From Phreatobacter stygius (GTDB lineage: Bacteria; Pseudomonadota; Alphaproteobacteria; Rhizobiales; Phreatobacteraceae), in the NCBI RefSeq assembly GCF_005144885.1, contig NZ_CP039690.1:1550001-1614000 (forward strand): a stretch of DNA of 64,000 nt. Direction: 5' to 3'. The translations under genes and the position numbers were made by a program. The notes below the pieces were generated by a model. The model saw only the letters and a program-made list of their open reading frames with translations. It searched no databases and was not told the origin of the DNA. Shown here piece after piece: positions 9,687-18,125 of the stretch (positions are counted from its first letter, which is position 1; the number at the start of each line of letters is the position of its first letter).

Positions 9687-10249
9687 GGCGCCGCTGTCCG
9701 GCTGACATTGATCTTGCGATTGTCGACATCGACATCGGCGATGAACACCACGGGAACGTCGACCGGCTCGCAGGACAGGTCGCCGCTGATCTCCAGCCTG
9801 ACGCTGAGCGAGGGTTCGTCGACCCGCACCACCTGATTGATCCTGAGGCTGCCGGCGACGAGACGCGGCTCGTATCGGCGAATGGCCTCCTCGACGTCGC
9901 GGGCGAGCCGGCCATCGGCGGCCTGATCGGCGAAACGGGAGGTGACCTCGCGCAGGCCGAAATTCAGGATCGAGCGGCGAACCGCATCGAAGCCCTCGAG
10001 ATCGACGGCCGATTCCAGGTTGACGGTGTTGACCAGATCGGCGAGGTCGCGCGCCACCTCCTGGCGGAGCGCCGCTTCGGTGATCGGCGGCCTCAGCGAA
10101 ATCCGGCTGGAGGCGCCACGTTTGCGGGGGCTCGGCTCTTCGGCCGCAACGGGAACGATCTTGGCCGCGAAGACGCGCTCGGCATGGGCGCTGCGGAACG
10201 CATGCATCAAAGGCGGCGAGAGCCTGTCCTTCCTTGGCGAAACTCCCAT
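9683..10249 (-). CDS. tssE: T6SS baseplate subunit TssE (gp25-like)
   Basis: Homologue of the phage T4 gp25 wedge protein, which nucleates sheath assembly. The ILNFGLREVTS stretch after GFDAVRRS is the typical TssE core, and the C-terminal beta-rich segment (SLSVRLEISGDL, VFIADVDVDNRKI) fits. The start chosen is ATG at 10249 with a G-run just upstream, giving 188 residues. An alternative ATG at 10261 would add four residues. Reading frames extending further upstream are low-complexity and unlikely. The N-terminal 60 residues are basic and longer than in many TssE proteins. About 175 bases without a gene separate it from hcp. Confidence 0.9.
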   Translation of the reverse strand: MGVSPRKDRLSPPLMHAFRSAHAERVFAAKIVPVAAEEPSPRKRGASSRISLRPPITEAALRQEVARDLADLVNTVNLESAVDLEGFDAVRRSILNFGLREVTSRFADQAADGRLARDVEEAIRRYEPRLVAGSLRINQVVRVDEPSLSVRLEISGDLSCEPVDVPVVFIADVDVDNRKINVSRTAAP

Positions 10250-10425
10250 GACACCCCCCATAATGCCTGTCGTACAGAACGCCGGCCGCGGACCGCATGT
10301 CCCGGCCGGCCCCGGCACCCTGCCGGCATCGATGCCGCCGCCCCCGGATCCGGAGGCGATCGAGCCGCGAGCCTTGCAGCCCGCGGCCCGTCGATGGCCG
10401 ACCGTGGTCGCCGCGATGGCGCCGA

Positions 10426-10905
10426 TCAGTTGGTCTTGTTCGCCGCGATATCCCAGGCAACTTCGTTCTGAGGACCTTCCGACTGGTCCTCCTTCTGGGT
10501 CTTGTAGACGGCCTTGAACGAGGCGAAGTTGAGCGCCAGGCTCTCGCTGACCAGGTCCGTGCCGTTCGACCCGGTCACCTGCGACGATGAGACGACGATG
10601 TTCTTCATTTCGATGACGAGATAATCGATCACCTTGGGGCCGCCCGACTTCCGGCAGATGATCTTGCCGTTCGGAATATGGTGGGCCTGCAGCGACATCT
10701 TCATCAGGGTCGGCGTCGCGAAGTCGAGCTTCTTCATCACATGAATGTCCTGGACATTCGCCTTGCCCGCGCCGGCGCCGGTCGCGGTATGGGCCGTCGC
10801 AGTCTGGTTCATGCCGAACGACCACGATTCAATGTCGATCGCATTGGTCTTGATGGCGGATTCACCCTTCACACCGTCAAGTTCGAGAAGCATGTCTACA
10901 GCCAT
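10426..10905 (-). CDS. hcp: T6SS tube protein Hcp (TssD)
   Basis: Hexamer-forming inner tube subunit expelled by the T6SS, 159 residues. It begins MAVDMLLELDGVKGESA, has IDIESWSFGMNQ, HVMKKLDFATPTLM and a C-terminal beta-barrel region (ALNFASFKAVYKTQ), all as in Hcp1-type proteins. The start is ATG at 10905 with AAGGAGG eight bases away, a strong site suited to a highly made protein. It lies between tssC and tssE. It is the only Hcp in the window and has no C-terminal effector extension. Confidence 0.96.
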   Translation of the reverse strand: MAVDMLLELDGVKGESAIKTNAIDIESWSFGMNQTATAHTATGAGAGKANVQDIHVMKKLDFATPTLMKMSLQAHHIPNGKIICRKSGGPKVIDYLVIEMKNIVVSSSQVTGSNGTDLVSESLALNFASFKAVYKTQKEDQSEGPQNEVAWDIAANKTN

Positions 10906-11009
10906 GAAAGCCTCCTTGTGTGGACTTGCCATCTATAGCGGGCCGGCATCATGCCGGCTGTGCGCTGAAGCACGTCGCACTCGGCGACGTGCTCATTTCC
11001 GGGGTGGTT

Positions 11010-12503
11010 TCAGCTTGCTTTGGCCGGCAGGCGCGACACCAGGCTCAGCCCGATATCCATGCCCTCCAGCTGGTAATGCGGCCTGAGCATGAACTTGGCG
11101 TAGTAGTAGCCTGGGTTTTCTTCGTTCTCGATGATCTCGACCGAGGCACCGGCCAGCGGCCGGCGCGCCTTGGTCTCCTCCGAAGAATTGGTCGGGTCGC
11201 CGTCGACGTAGAGATTGATCCAGTCGTTCAGCCAGCGCTGCAGCTGGACCTTCTCCTTGGTCGAGCCGATCTTGTCCCTGACCATGCATTTCAGGTAATG
11301 CGCGAAGCGCGACACGGCGAACATATAGGGTAGCCGCGACGACAGGTTGTCGGAGGCGGTGGCCTCGTCGGTCATCCGCTTCTTCGGCCGATAGACCGAC
11401 TGGGCGCCGATGAACGCCGCCTTGTCGGAATTCTTCCGGTGGATCAGCGGGATCAGCCCCGACTTGGCAAGCTCGGCCTCGCGCCGGTCGGTAATGGCGA
11501 TCTCGGTCGGGCATTTCAGGTCGATGCCGCCGTCATCGGTCGGGAAGGTGTGGACCGGCAGGTTGATCACCTCGCCGCCCGACTCGACCCCGCGGATGCG
11601 CGTGCACCAGCCCCATTCCTTGTAGGCCCGGTTGACATTGGTCGCCATCGCATAGGCCGCGCTCATCCAGGCATATTTGTTGCCGTCGTGACCGTCGGTC
11701 TGTTCCTCGAAGCCGAACTCCTCGACCGGGTCGGACTTGGCGCCATAAGGCAGCCGCGACAACACGCGCGGCAGGCACAGGCCGAGATAACGGGCGTCGT
11801 CGGAATCGCGCAGGCTCTTCCAGGCGGCATAGTCGGGCGTCTCGAAGATCGTCGACAGGTCGCGCGGATCCGACAGCTGGGTCCAGCTGTCCATGCCCAT
11901 CAGCGTCGGGTTCGCCGCGGCGAACAATGGGCAATGGGCGCTGGCAGCGACCTTGGTCAGGGCGCGCAGCAGCTGGATATCCACCGCCTCGTGGGAGAAC
12001 TGGTAGTCGGTCACCATGGCGCCGAAAGGCTCGCCGCCGAGTTGGCCGAATTCCTGCTCATAGACCTGCTTGAACAGCGGGCTCTGATCCCAGCGCGCGC
12101 CGGGATAGCTCCTGAGATTGTTGTTCAATTCGGTCTTGCCGACATTCATGAACTTGATCTTCAGCGTGGCGTCGGTCTCGGAGTTGAAGACGAGATAGTT
12201 GATGCCGCGCCAAGAGCTCTCGAGCTGCTGGAATTCCGGCGCGTGCATGATCTCGTTCATCTGCGCCGACAGTTTTTCGTCGAGCCGGGCGATCATCTCG
12301 TCGATCGTGTCGAGCACGTCGGACTTCACCAGCGACTGGTCGGCAAGCGCTTCGCGGACCAGCGTCGCCACCGCATTCTCGACCTCGGTCGCGGCGCGCT
12401 CGTTGCGCGGCTTGAAGCTCTGCTTCAGCAGCGTGGCGAACTCGTCGACATCGCGTGTCGCGACACCAGGCTCGGTCGTGGATTTCTGGCGTTCATTGGC
12501 CAT
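11010..12503 (-). CDS. tssC: T6SS sheath large subunit TssC (VipB)
   Basis: Large contractile-sheath subunit, 497 residues. Recognisable segments are LSAQMNEIMHAPEFQQLESSW, the FGAMVTDYQFSH region, AHCPLFAAANPTLMG, and the C-terminal FMLRPHYQLEGMDIGLSLVSRLP. With TssB it forms the handshake sheath that ClpV dismantles. The ATG is preceded by AAGGGGA. It sits 63 bases after tssB, a spacer containing a short tandem duplication. Confidence 0.97.
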   Translation of the reverse strand: MANERQKSTTEPGVATRDVDEFATLLKQSFKPRNERAATEVENAVATLVREALADQSLVKSDVLDTIDEMIARLDEKLSAQMNEIMHAPEFQQLESSWRGINYLVFNSETDATLKIKFMNVGKTELNNNLRSYPGARWDQSPLFKQVYEQEFGQLGGEPFGAMVTDYQFSHEAVDIQLLRALTKVAASAHCPLFAAANPTLMGMDSWTQLSDPRDLSTIFETPDYAAWKSLRDSDDARYLGLCLPRVLSRLPYGAKSDPVEEFGFEEQTDGHDGNKYAWMSAAYAMATNVNRAYKEWGWCTRIRGVESGGEVINLPVHTFPTDDGGIDLKCPTEIAITDRREAELAKSGLIPLIHRKNSDKAAFIGAQSVYRPKKRMTDEATASDNLSSRLPYMFAVSRFAHYLKCMVRDKIGSTKEKVQLQRWLNDWINLYVDGDPTNSSEETKARRPLAGASVEIIENEENPGYYYAKFMLRPHYQLEGMDIGLSLVSRLPAKAS

Positions 12504-12516
12504 GATCTATCCCCTT

Positions 12517-12546
12517 CAAATCGGTGCAGTCCAAATCGGTGCGGTC
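12517..12546. repeat. 15-bp tandem duplication in the tssB-tssC spacer
   Basis: CAAATCGGTGCAGTC is followed without gap by CAAATCGGTGCGGTC (one mismatch). It lies directly upstream of the tssC ribosome site on the minus strand. It is probably a small slippage duplication, and a regulatory effect on the TssB:TssC ratio is only a possibility. Confidence 0.7.
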
Positions 12547-12566
12547 GCGGCGGAGCAGCGACGGCG

Positions 12567-13088
12567 TCACTGCTTGTCGCCCGGCTCTTCCGGGGTCTCA
12601 GCACGGCGGTCGCGCAGCGCCGCCATCAGCTCGGGATCGCCGAGCAGTTCCTTCAACCGGTTCTCGGCGCCCACCTTGCCGTCCATGTAGCGCTGCAGGT
12701 TCTTCAACTGCTCGCGGGCTTCCAGCAGTTTGGCCACCGCCGGCACCTGGCGGGCGATCGCGGTTGGCTTGAAATCGTCCATCGAGCTGAACTCGAGGTT
12801 GACGCCGAGCTTCTCGGTTTCGTCGCCCAGCTTGTTGGCGACGCGAAACGCCAGGCCCGGCTTGATCGCCGCCATGCGCTTCTCGAAATTGTCCATGTCG
12901 ATGTCGAGGAACTTGCGCTGCGCCACTTCGGGTTTTTCGACCTTCGAGGCATTGCCCGAGAGATCGGCCAGAACCCCCATGACAAAGGGCAGCTCGACCA
13001 GTTTTTCCGAATTGTACGGATCTTCGTAGGTAATGTGCACGCGCGGCTTGCGGTTGCGGCGGATGAACTTCTGGCCACTGTCACTCAT
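12567..13088 (-). CDS. tssB: T6SS sheath small subunit TssB (VipA)
   Basis: Small sheath subunit, 173 residues, partner of TssC. The family signature is clear: SGQKFIRRNRKPRVHITYE, VELPFVMGVLADLSG, RKFLDIDMDNFEKRM and the C-terminal helix around LKNLQRYMDGKVGAENRLKELL. It follows tssA after 88 bases and precedes tssC. Together with tssC it is the best evidence that the locus encodes a contractile system. Confidence 0.97.
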   Translation of the reverse strand: MSDSGQKFIRRNRKPRVHITYEDPYNSEKLVELPFVMGVLADLSGNASKVEKPEVAQRKFLDIDMDNFEKRMAAIKPGLAFRVANKLGDETEKLGVNLEFSSMDDFKPTAIARQVPAVAKLLEAREQLKNLQRYMDGKVGAENRLKELLGDPELMAALRDRRAETPEEPGDKQ

Positions 13089-13176
13089 GATATGCCCCTT
13101 CTCTCAGGTTCTGAATGCCGGATGAACTCTCCGATAGAACGAATGGAACAGTATCGAACAGCGATCGAAGGTCGAT

Positions 13177-14568
13177 CTACTCATCGCTACTGAGGCGAAG
13201 ATGCGACTTTGGAAGCATTTCCTCCAGGATTGCCAGAAAATCCCGCCCGGCCAGGCCACGGGCGCGATCGAGCAGCAGCGGCAGCGGGCTGGACGGCTCC
13301 ATGGCGCGGTAGAACTGCGCCACCTGGGCCATCAGGTCGTTGGCCTGGCCGCGCGATCGGAGCCGGATCATCGGCACGACCGGGCCGAGTGGCGGCGCGG
13401 CGGCGCCGCCCGGCTCCTCGGCGGCGGCGAATGGCTGGGGCTCGTCGGCCGCGGCCTCCTCGGCGAACGGCTGGTCGACCGCGCCGTCGCCGCCATCGCC
13501 ATAACCAGGCGCTGCCGACACCTCGAAAGCCGCCAATCTTTCGATCGGAATGTTGAAGCCGGAGGTCTGGCCAACCCGGATGCTGGCGGCCTGGACCGAG
13601 TCGGGCACCAGGGTCCGGAAGGCTTCCAGAAACGACATGCCGGCGAGCTGCCGGCATTGGCGCACCAGCAGGAGCCCGACCGAGGACGGCTCGCGCTGGG
13701 CGAGGTAATGGGCGACGGCATCGAGCGCCGCGACGGCCTGGCCATGGTCGGCGACTTCGCCGGGCAGGCCGGCCACCGGCTCGCCGTCCTCCGGCGCGGC
13801 CGGCTCCAGGCCTTCGACGACCCGCTTCGGATCACGCCGCTTCAGCTCGGCACCGAGCCAGGCCGCCTGTTCGCCGGCAAGCTTGCGCAGGTTGGGCACG
13901 GCGAGATCCCGGCCCGCTCCGAGCTCGGTCGAAAAGCTCGCCGCCATGCGCGCCAGCGCCTGATGCAGCCTGACGAAAGCCTCGTGACCGGCCTGAAGCT
14001 CATCAAGCTCGGCCCGTTCCAGCGCGGTTGCGATGGCGCTGGCCTGGACCACGCTCTCGTTGTCGCGCGGCGACGCGCCGCCGCTCGCCACCAGATAGTT
14101 GCGATAGGACACGGTCCCGATATTGCGCGCTTCGAACAGCGGCACGGATTGCAGCGGCATGACCGTGTGCGGCATGTCGTCGAGCGCCATCAGGACGCCG
14201 CGGCGCAATTCGCCATTGTCGCCGGCCGCGACCGGATGCACGTTCGCCCATTGCTGCTCGAGCAGCGCCGCCATGACATCGACCACGGCGGCGAAATCGG
14301 CCAGCCGCCGATCGAGGATCGTGAGCTTGGCCAGGAGAACCAGGACGCGCAGATCGCGCGACCGGTCGAGCAGGCCATCGGCAACTTTGACTTCGGAATT
14401 GAAGTCGATGGTCGATCGGTCGAATTCAGCGAAAACCGATGGCAGGACGCCTTCGACCCGGGCGAGGAAGTTCAGGTGATCGTCATCCGCCAGGGCATCG
14501 AGATCAGGACCGCAGGGCGCATCCTCGGAGATGGGCGCCGCGAATTTTGCGTAATCGATGGCGCTCAT
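13177..14568 (-). CDS. tssA: T6SS cap/baseplate-associated protein TssA
   Basis: ImpA-family protein, 463 residues. The N-terminal ImpA_N domain shows ISEDAPCGPDL, EFDRSTIDF, LDRSRDLRVLVLLAKLTI and NVHPVAAGDNGELRRGVLMAL. The C-terminal part has a variable Pro/Ala-rich linker after about residue 360 and a short terminal helical segment (NDLMAQVAQFYRAMEPSSPLPLLLDRA), giving a TssA with an extended middle region. TssA primes tube and sheath polymerisation. It is the first gene of the minus-strand structural block, with an OmpA-like gene 95 bases upstream on the same strand. Confidence 0.92.
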   Translation of the reverse strand: MSAIDYAKFAAPISEDAPCGPDLDALADDDHLNFLARVEGVLPSVFAEFDRSTIDFNSEVKVADGLLDRSRDLRVLVLLAKLTILDRRLADFAAVVDVMAALLEQQWANVHPVAAGDNGELRRGVLMALDDMPHTVMPLQSVPLFEARNIGTVSYRNYLVASGGASPRDNESVVQASAIATALERAELDELQAGHEAFVRLHQALARMAASFSTELGAGRDLAVPNLRKLAGEQAAWLGAELKRRDPKRVVEGLEPAAPEDGEPVAGLPGEVADHGQAVAALDAVAHYLAQREPSSVGLLLVRQCRQLAGMSFLEAFRTLVPDSVQAASIRVGQTSGFNIPIERLAAFEVSAAPGYGDGGDGAVDQPFAEEAAADEPQPFAAAEEPGGAAAPPLGPVVPMIRLRSRGQANDLMAQVAQFYRAMEPSSPLPLLLDRARGLAGRDFLAILEEMLPKSHLRLSSDE

Positions 14569-14663
14569 GTCTTCAACTCATCCAATACTGCGCAGTCGAT
14601 GGTCGACCTGGTGGGGATGACCATCGCTGCACGCTGCGGGCGACGGGTCGCTTGATGCGTCGG

Positions 14664-15221
14664 TTACTGAGCAAGGCGCGTTTCGACACGACGGTTGGTA
14701 GCGTCCATCGGGTCGGAGGTTCTTGGCTGGCTGCTGCCGAGCGCGCGCGGCACGATGCGCGACCGGTCGACACCGCGGGCTTCGAGATAGCTCACCACCG
14801 CGCTGGCGCGGCGGCGCGACAGATCCATGTTGTGACCGTCGGATCCGCGGCCGTCGGTATGGCCCTCGACGGCAAAGCTCAACTCGGTCAGGCGCGGGTC
14901 TTTGAGCGCGCGGGCGAACTCGTTGAGATTGCGCCGGGCCTCCGGCGTCAGCCGGTCGGAATCGAGCCCGAAATTCACCATCAGGTCGAAGGTCGGCGAC
15001 GGCGGCCTTGCCTGCCGGCCGCACTCCGCTTCCGTTCCGACACAGACGGCGCGCGACGCACCCAGCCCCCGGCTCTGCCCGAGAGGAAGGCTTGTCTCTG
15101 ACGGCCTGGAGGCCGAGAACCGCTCGATGATCTGATCGGCCGTGTAAGCCGGCTGCGCAATCAGTGGGCTCGATACAGTTATCGGCATCAATAAAATAAA
15201 GCACCAGAAGATCGGGCGCAT
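14664..15221 (-). CDS. Exported OmpA-like peptidoglycan-binding protein
   Basis: A 185-residue protein with a hydrophobic signal peptide (MRPIFWCFILLMPITVSS, cleavage likely near AQPA). The C-terminal OmpA-like domain of about 105 residues starts with VNFGLDSDRLTPEARRNL, continues with AVEGHTDGRGSDGHNMDLSRRRA and ends with ATNRRVETRL. Such domains bind diaminopimelate of peptidoglycan. Start chosen: ATG at 15221 with GGAGA upstream. It is the first gene before tssA and divergent from vgrG. It may help anchor the apparatus to the cell wall, like TagL-type proteins, in a locus that lacks TssJ. That role is inferred from position. Confidence 0.85.
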   Translation of the reverse strand: MRPIFWCFILLMPITVSSPLIAQPAYTADQIIERFSASRPSETSLPLGQSRGLGASRAVCVGTEAECGRQARPPSPTFDLMVNFGLDSDRLTPEARRNLNEFARALKDPRLTELSFAVEGHTDGRGSDGHNMDLSRRRASAVVSYLEARGVDRSRIVPRALGSSQPRTSDPMDATNRRVETRLAQ

Positions 15222-15645
15222 GGCACGTTCTCCGAAGCGATTGAATACTCGGCAAGAATGACTCAGACTGCTAGGAGCGTCAATCGAGCGGGCGGCGTGG
15301 ATTCTTTGCAAATGAGCAACCATGACGAGCGGTCCTCTGCGAGACGGATGTCCGATGCATGCCATCCAGCCGGCGCCGTATTGCGCCTGCGGCGAGCGGC
15401 TGTGGAGTGCAGCCGACATCGGCAAAACTGGCATGACAGACCGGCCGCCGGTGTGTCGGAACGCACATCGCCGCCGGCGGATCGCTGCTTGGCTGCGGGT
15501 CTTGAGTTCAAGGCGCGGACCCAGACGCTCGGGCGACCCGTCGCAAGGGATTTCGAAGTCGGGATTTCGGATCGTCTTCGGTTTTCAATCAGACCGATCG
15601 CGGTATCGATAGACCAAGGCATCCAGCCGTCAACGAGGAAGACTC
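15222..15645. other. Divergent intergenic region between the OmpA-like gene and vgrG
   Basis: These 424 bases separate oppositely directed transcription units and have no reading frame with coding character. They should contain promoters for both sides. I see a good ribosome site (GAGGAAG) before vgrG, but no promoter or operator that I can assign with confidence. Confidence 0.55.
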
Positions 15646-17505
15646 ATGCCGGTCACTCTCAAGCAAGATCAACGGCCCGCGCGGTTGAAGAGCCCGTTTG
15701 GAGGCGATGTTCTCAGCTTTTCCAGCCTGAGCGGGCGCGAGACGATCAGCCAGCCGTTCGAATACCTGATCGAGGCGGTCAGCACCGAGGCGGGCCTGGA
15801 TTTCGACAAGGCGCTGGGCCGCAATTGCTGCGTCACCTACCACACCTATGACAAGGCCCAGCGCCATTTCAACGGCGTCCTGACCGAAAGCGAATGGCTC
15901 GGCAAGCGCAGCGGGCTGCATCATTACCGGCTGACGCTGCAGCCGTGGTTTTCGCTGCTCGGCTTCACCTCCAACTGCCGCTTCTTCCAGGAAATGTCGG
16001 TCACCGACATCATCAAGAAGGTTTTCGCCGACGCCGGCTTTACCGATTTCATGTTCAAGACCAGCGAAAATTACGAAAAGATCGAATATTGCGTTCAGTA
16101 TCGGGAAACCGATTTCGCCTTCGTCAGCCGCCTGATGGAGCATTACGGCATCTATTATTTTTTCGAGCACTCGAGCGACAAGCACGAGATGATCCTGGGC
16201 GACGGCCGCTCGTCGCATCAGCCGATCAGCGGCCTGGCCACCGTGCCGTTCCGGCATCTGGGCACCGCGAACTATCGCGCCGAACAATATCTGGCGGAAT
16301 GGCGGCCGGGCCGGCGTTTCCAGACCGGCAAGGTCAGCCTGAACGATTTCGACTATCTGAAGCCGAACGCCTCGCTGCTGGCGGAATCGAACCAGCCGGG
16401 CAGCTACGCCAAGGGCGGGCTCGAAATCTACGATTATCACGCCAGCTACAAGGAGCGGAGCAAGGGCGAGAAGCTCGCCAAGGTCCGGCTCGAGGCACGC
16501 CAGGCCCTCGACCTGCGCCGGGAATGCGCGGGTGATGCCGCCTCCCTGCTGCCCGGCGGCCTGACCACGCTGAAGGACCATGCCGAGGGCAGCGAGAACA
16601 AGCAGTATCTGGTGATCTCCTGCACGCATCAGATCCGCGACGAGGACTATGTCTCGGGCGACGCCAGCGCCGAGACGATCTACGAGGGGCGCTACCTGTT
16701 CCAGCCGGGCAACCGGCCGTTCCGGGCGCCCCCGGTCACGCCGCGCCCGATCATATCTGGACCGCAGACCGCCAAGGTCGTCGGCAAGTCGGGCGAAGAG
16801 ATCGACGTCGACGAGCACGGGCGCATTCTCGTCCAGTTCCATTGGGACCGCGACAAGAAGCCGTCGCGCCGGGTGCGCGTGGCGCAGACCTGGTCGGGCA
16901 AGGCCTGGGGCGGCGTGGTCATCCCGCGCATCGGCATGGAGGTCGTGGTCGAGTTCATCGAGGGCGACCCGGATTATCCTCTGGTCACCGGCACGGTCTA
17001 TAATGGCGAGAACAAGCACCCTTACGAATTGCCCGCCAACAAGACCATCTCCGGCGTCAAATCGCGCTCGTCGAAGTCGGACAACGGCTATAACGAGCTG
17101 ATCTTCGAGGACAAGTCGTCCAGTGAGAAAGTCCGGCTCCATGCCGAGAAGGACCTCGAGGCGAAGATCAAGAATTCCGAGACCCGCGAGATCGGCGTGG
17201 AGTTTCCGGTGCCGATGGGCAAGGCCTCGCGCAGCACCACGCTGAAAGCCGGCGACGACGAACTGACGGTCGAAACCGGCAACCAGACGGTCGATGTCGC
17301 CCAGACCGTGAAGATCACCGCCGGGCTGTGCCTGCAGCTTGTGGTCGGCGCCAGCAAGATTACCATGACGCCAGCCTCGATTTCGATCCAGTCACCGCTG
17401 ATCACCGTCAAGGCCGACGCCACATTGATGGCCAGCGCACCGATCACGCAGGTCAGCGGCGACGGCCTGCTGATGCTCCGCGGCGCCCTCGTCACCATCA
17501 ACTGA
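15646..17505 (+). CDS. vgrG: T6SS spike protein VgrG (TssI)
   Basis: Trimeric spike combining gp27-like and gp5-like modules, 619 residues. The N-terminal gp27 part includes SGRETISQPFEYLIEAVS, LTLQPWFSLLGFTSNCRFFQ and YCVQYRETDFAFVSRLMEHYGIYYFFEH. The OB-fold has ILVQFHWDRDKKPSRRVRVAQTWSGKAWGG and IPRIGMEVVVEFIEGDPDYPLVTG, and a beta-helix C-terminus follows. There is no extra C-terminal effector domain, so cargo must attach through Hcp, PAAR or adaptor proteins. The start ATG has GAGGAAG upstream. It is followed by a small unrecognised gene and a TagH-type FHA gene on the same strand. Confidence 0.97.
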   Translation: MPVTLKQDQRPARLKSPFGGDVLSFSSLSGRETISQPFEYLIEAVSTEAGLDFDKALGRNCCVTYHTYDKAQRHFNGVLTESEWLGKRSGLHHYRLTLQPWFSLLGFTSNCRFFQEMSVTDIIKKVFADAGFTDFMFKTSENYEKIEYCVQYRETDFAFVSRLMEHYGIYYFFEHSSDKHEMILGDGRSSHQPISGLATVPFRHLGTANYRAEQYLAEWRPGRRFQTGKVSLNDFDYLKPNASLLAESNQPGSYAKGGLEIYDYHASYKERSKGEKLAKVRLEARQALDLRRECAGDAASLLPGGLTTLKDHAEGSENKQYLVISCTHQIRDEDYVSGDASAETIYEGRYLFQPGNRPFRAPPVTPRPIISGPQTAKVVGKSGEEIDVDEHGRILVQFHWDRDKKPSRRVRVAQTWSGKAWGGVVIPRIGMEVVVEFIEGDPDYPLVTGTVYNGENKHPYELPANKTISGVKSRSSKSDNGYNELIFEDKSSSEKVRLHAEKDLEAKIKNSETREIGVEFPVPMGKASRSTTLKAGDDELTVETGNQTVDVAQTVKITAGLCLQLVVGASKITMTPASISIQSPLITVKADATLMASAPITQVSGDGLLMLRGALVTIN

Positions 17506-17518
17506 ATGAGCATGCGTG

Positions 17519-18073
17519 ATGGGAAAGCTCCGCTTTGCAACCGCCCGCGACGTCTTCGAGGCGTTCCCGACGCTCGCCGACGACATGCTGGCATCCCCCT
17601 CGGAACGCGAGCCCCTGGCCTTCCTGGCCGAACTTGCCGCCGGTCCGACGCCTGAGGACGCGGTCAGCTTCTGCGCCTATGTGCTGCCGCGCCGGGACGC
17701 GGTCTGGTGGGCCTGCCGCTGCACCCGGTCGCTGACCCGCCCGCAGGAGCCGGTCGAGGACCAGGCGCTGGCCGCGGCCGAAGCCTGGGTTCGGGAGCCC
17801 AATGAAGAGAGCCGCACCGCCGCGATGAGTGTCGGCAATGCCGCCAACCGGACCGTGCCGACGACCTGGGCGGCGCTGGCCGCGGCCTGGTCCGGCGGCA
17901 ATCTGTCGCTCGGCGAGCACCCCGGCGCGCCGGCCCCGCCGCACCTGACCGCCAAGGCGGCGCGCGCCTGCGTGCTGATGGCGCTGGCCAGGGTTCCAGC
18001 CACCGAACGCCGTGCTAAACTTCGCGCCTGCATCGAAGGCGGCATTCGGCTCGCCGCCGCAGAAGCGACGTGA
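17519..18073 (+). CDS. T6SS-linked protein of unknown function (DUF6931-like)
   Basis: An alanine-rich, apparently all-helical soluble protein of 184 residues with no signal peptide or transmembrane segment. It resembles the small proteins found beside FHA and VgrG genes in alphaproteobacterial T6SS loci (DUF6931-like from memory, not verified). Features are CRCTRSL near residue 65, an AWVREPNEESRTAAM helix and a C-terminal RRAKLRACIEGGIRLA helix. Starts GTG at 17516 and ATG at 17519 are adjacent, and the latter is used. It lies 10 bases after vgrG and 50 bases before the FHA gene, so it is co-transcribed with both. It could be an adaptor, chaperone or effector-loading factor, which is a guess from position. 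Confidence 0.7.
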   Translation: MGKLRFATARDVFEAFPTLADDMLASPSEREPLAFLAELAAGPTPEDAVSFCAYVLPRRDAVWWACRCTRSLTRPQEPVEDQALAAAEAWVREPNEESRTAAMSVGNAANRTVPTTWAALAAAWSGGNLSLGEHPGAPAPPHLTAKAARACVLMALARVPATERRAKLRACIEGGIRLAAAEAT

Positions 18074-18125
18074 AACGGGTGGGTCCGGTGCGGCCGGATC
18101 CTGCCTCATTCCGCGGAGACCGTCG

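Noticed and set aside
15589-17142. 517-residue frame antisense to vgrG
   Set aside because: It shadows vgrG, which has clear domains; no ribosome site or family match.
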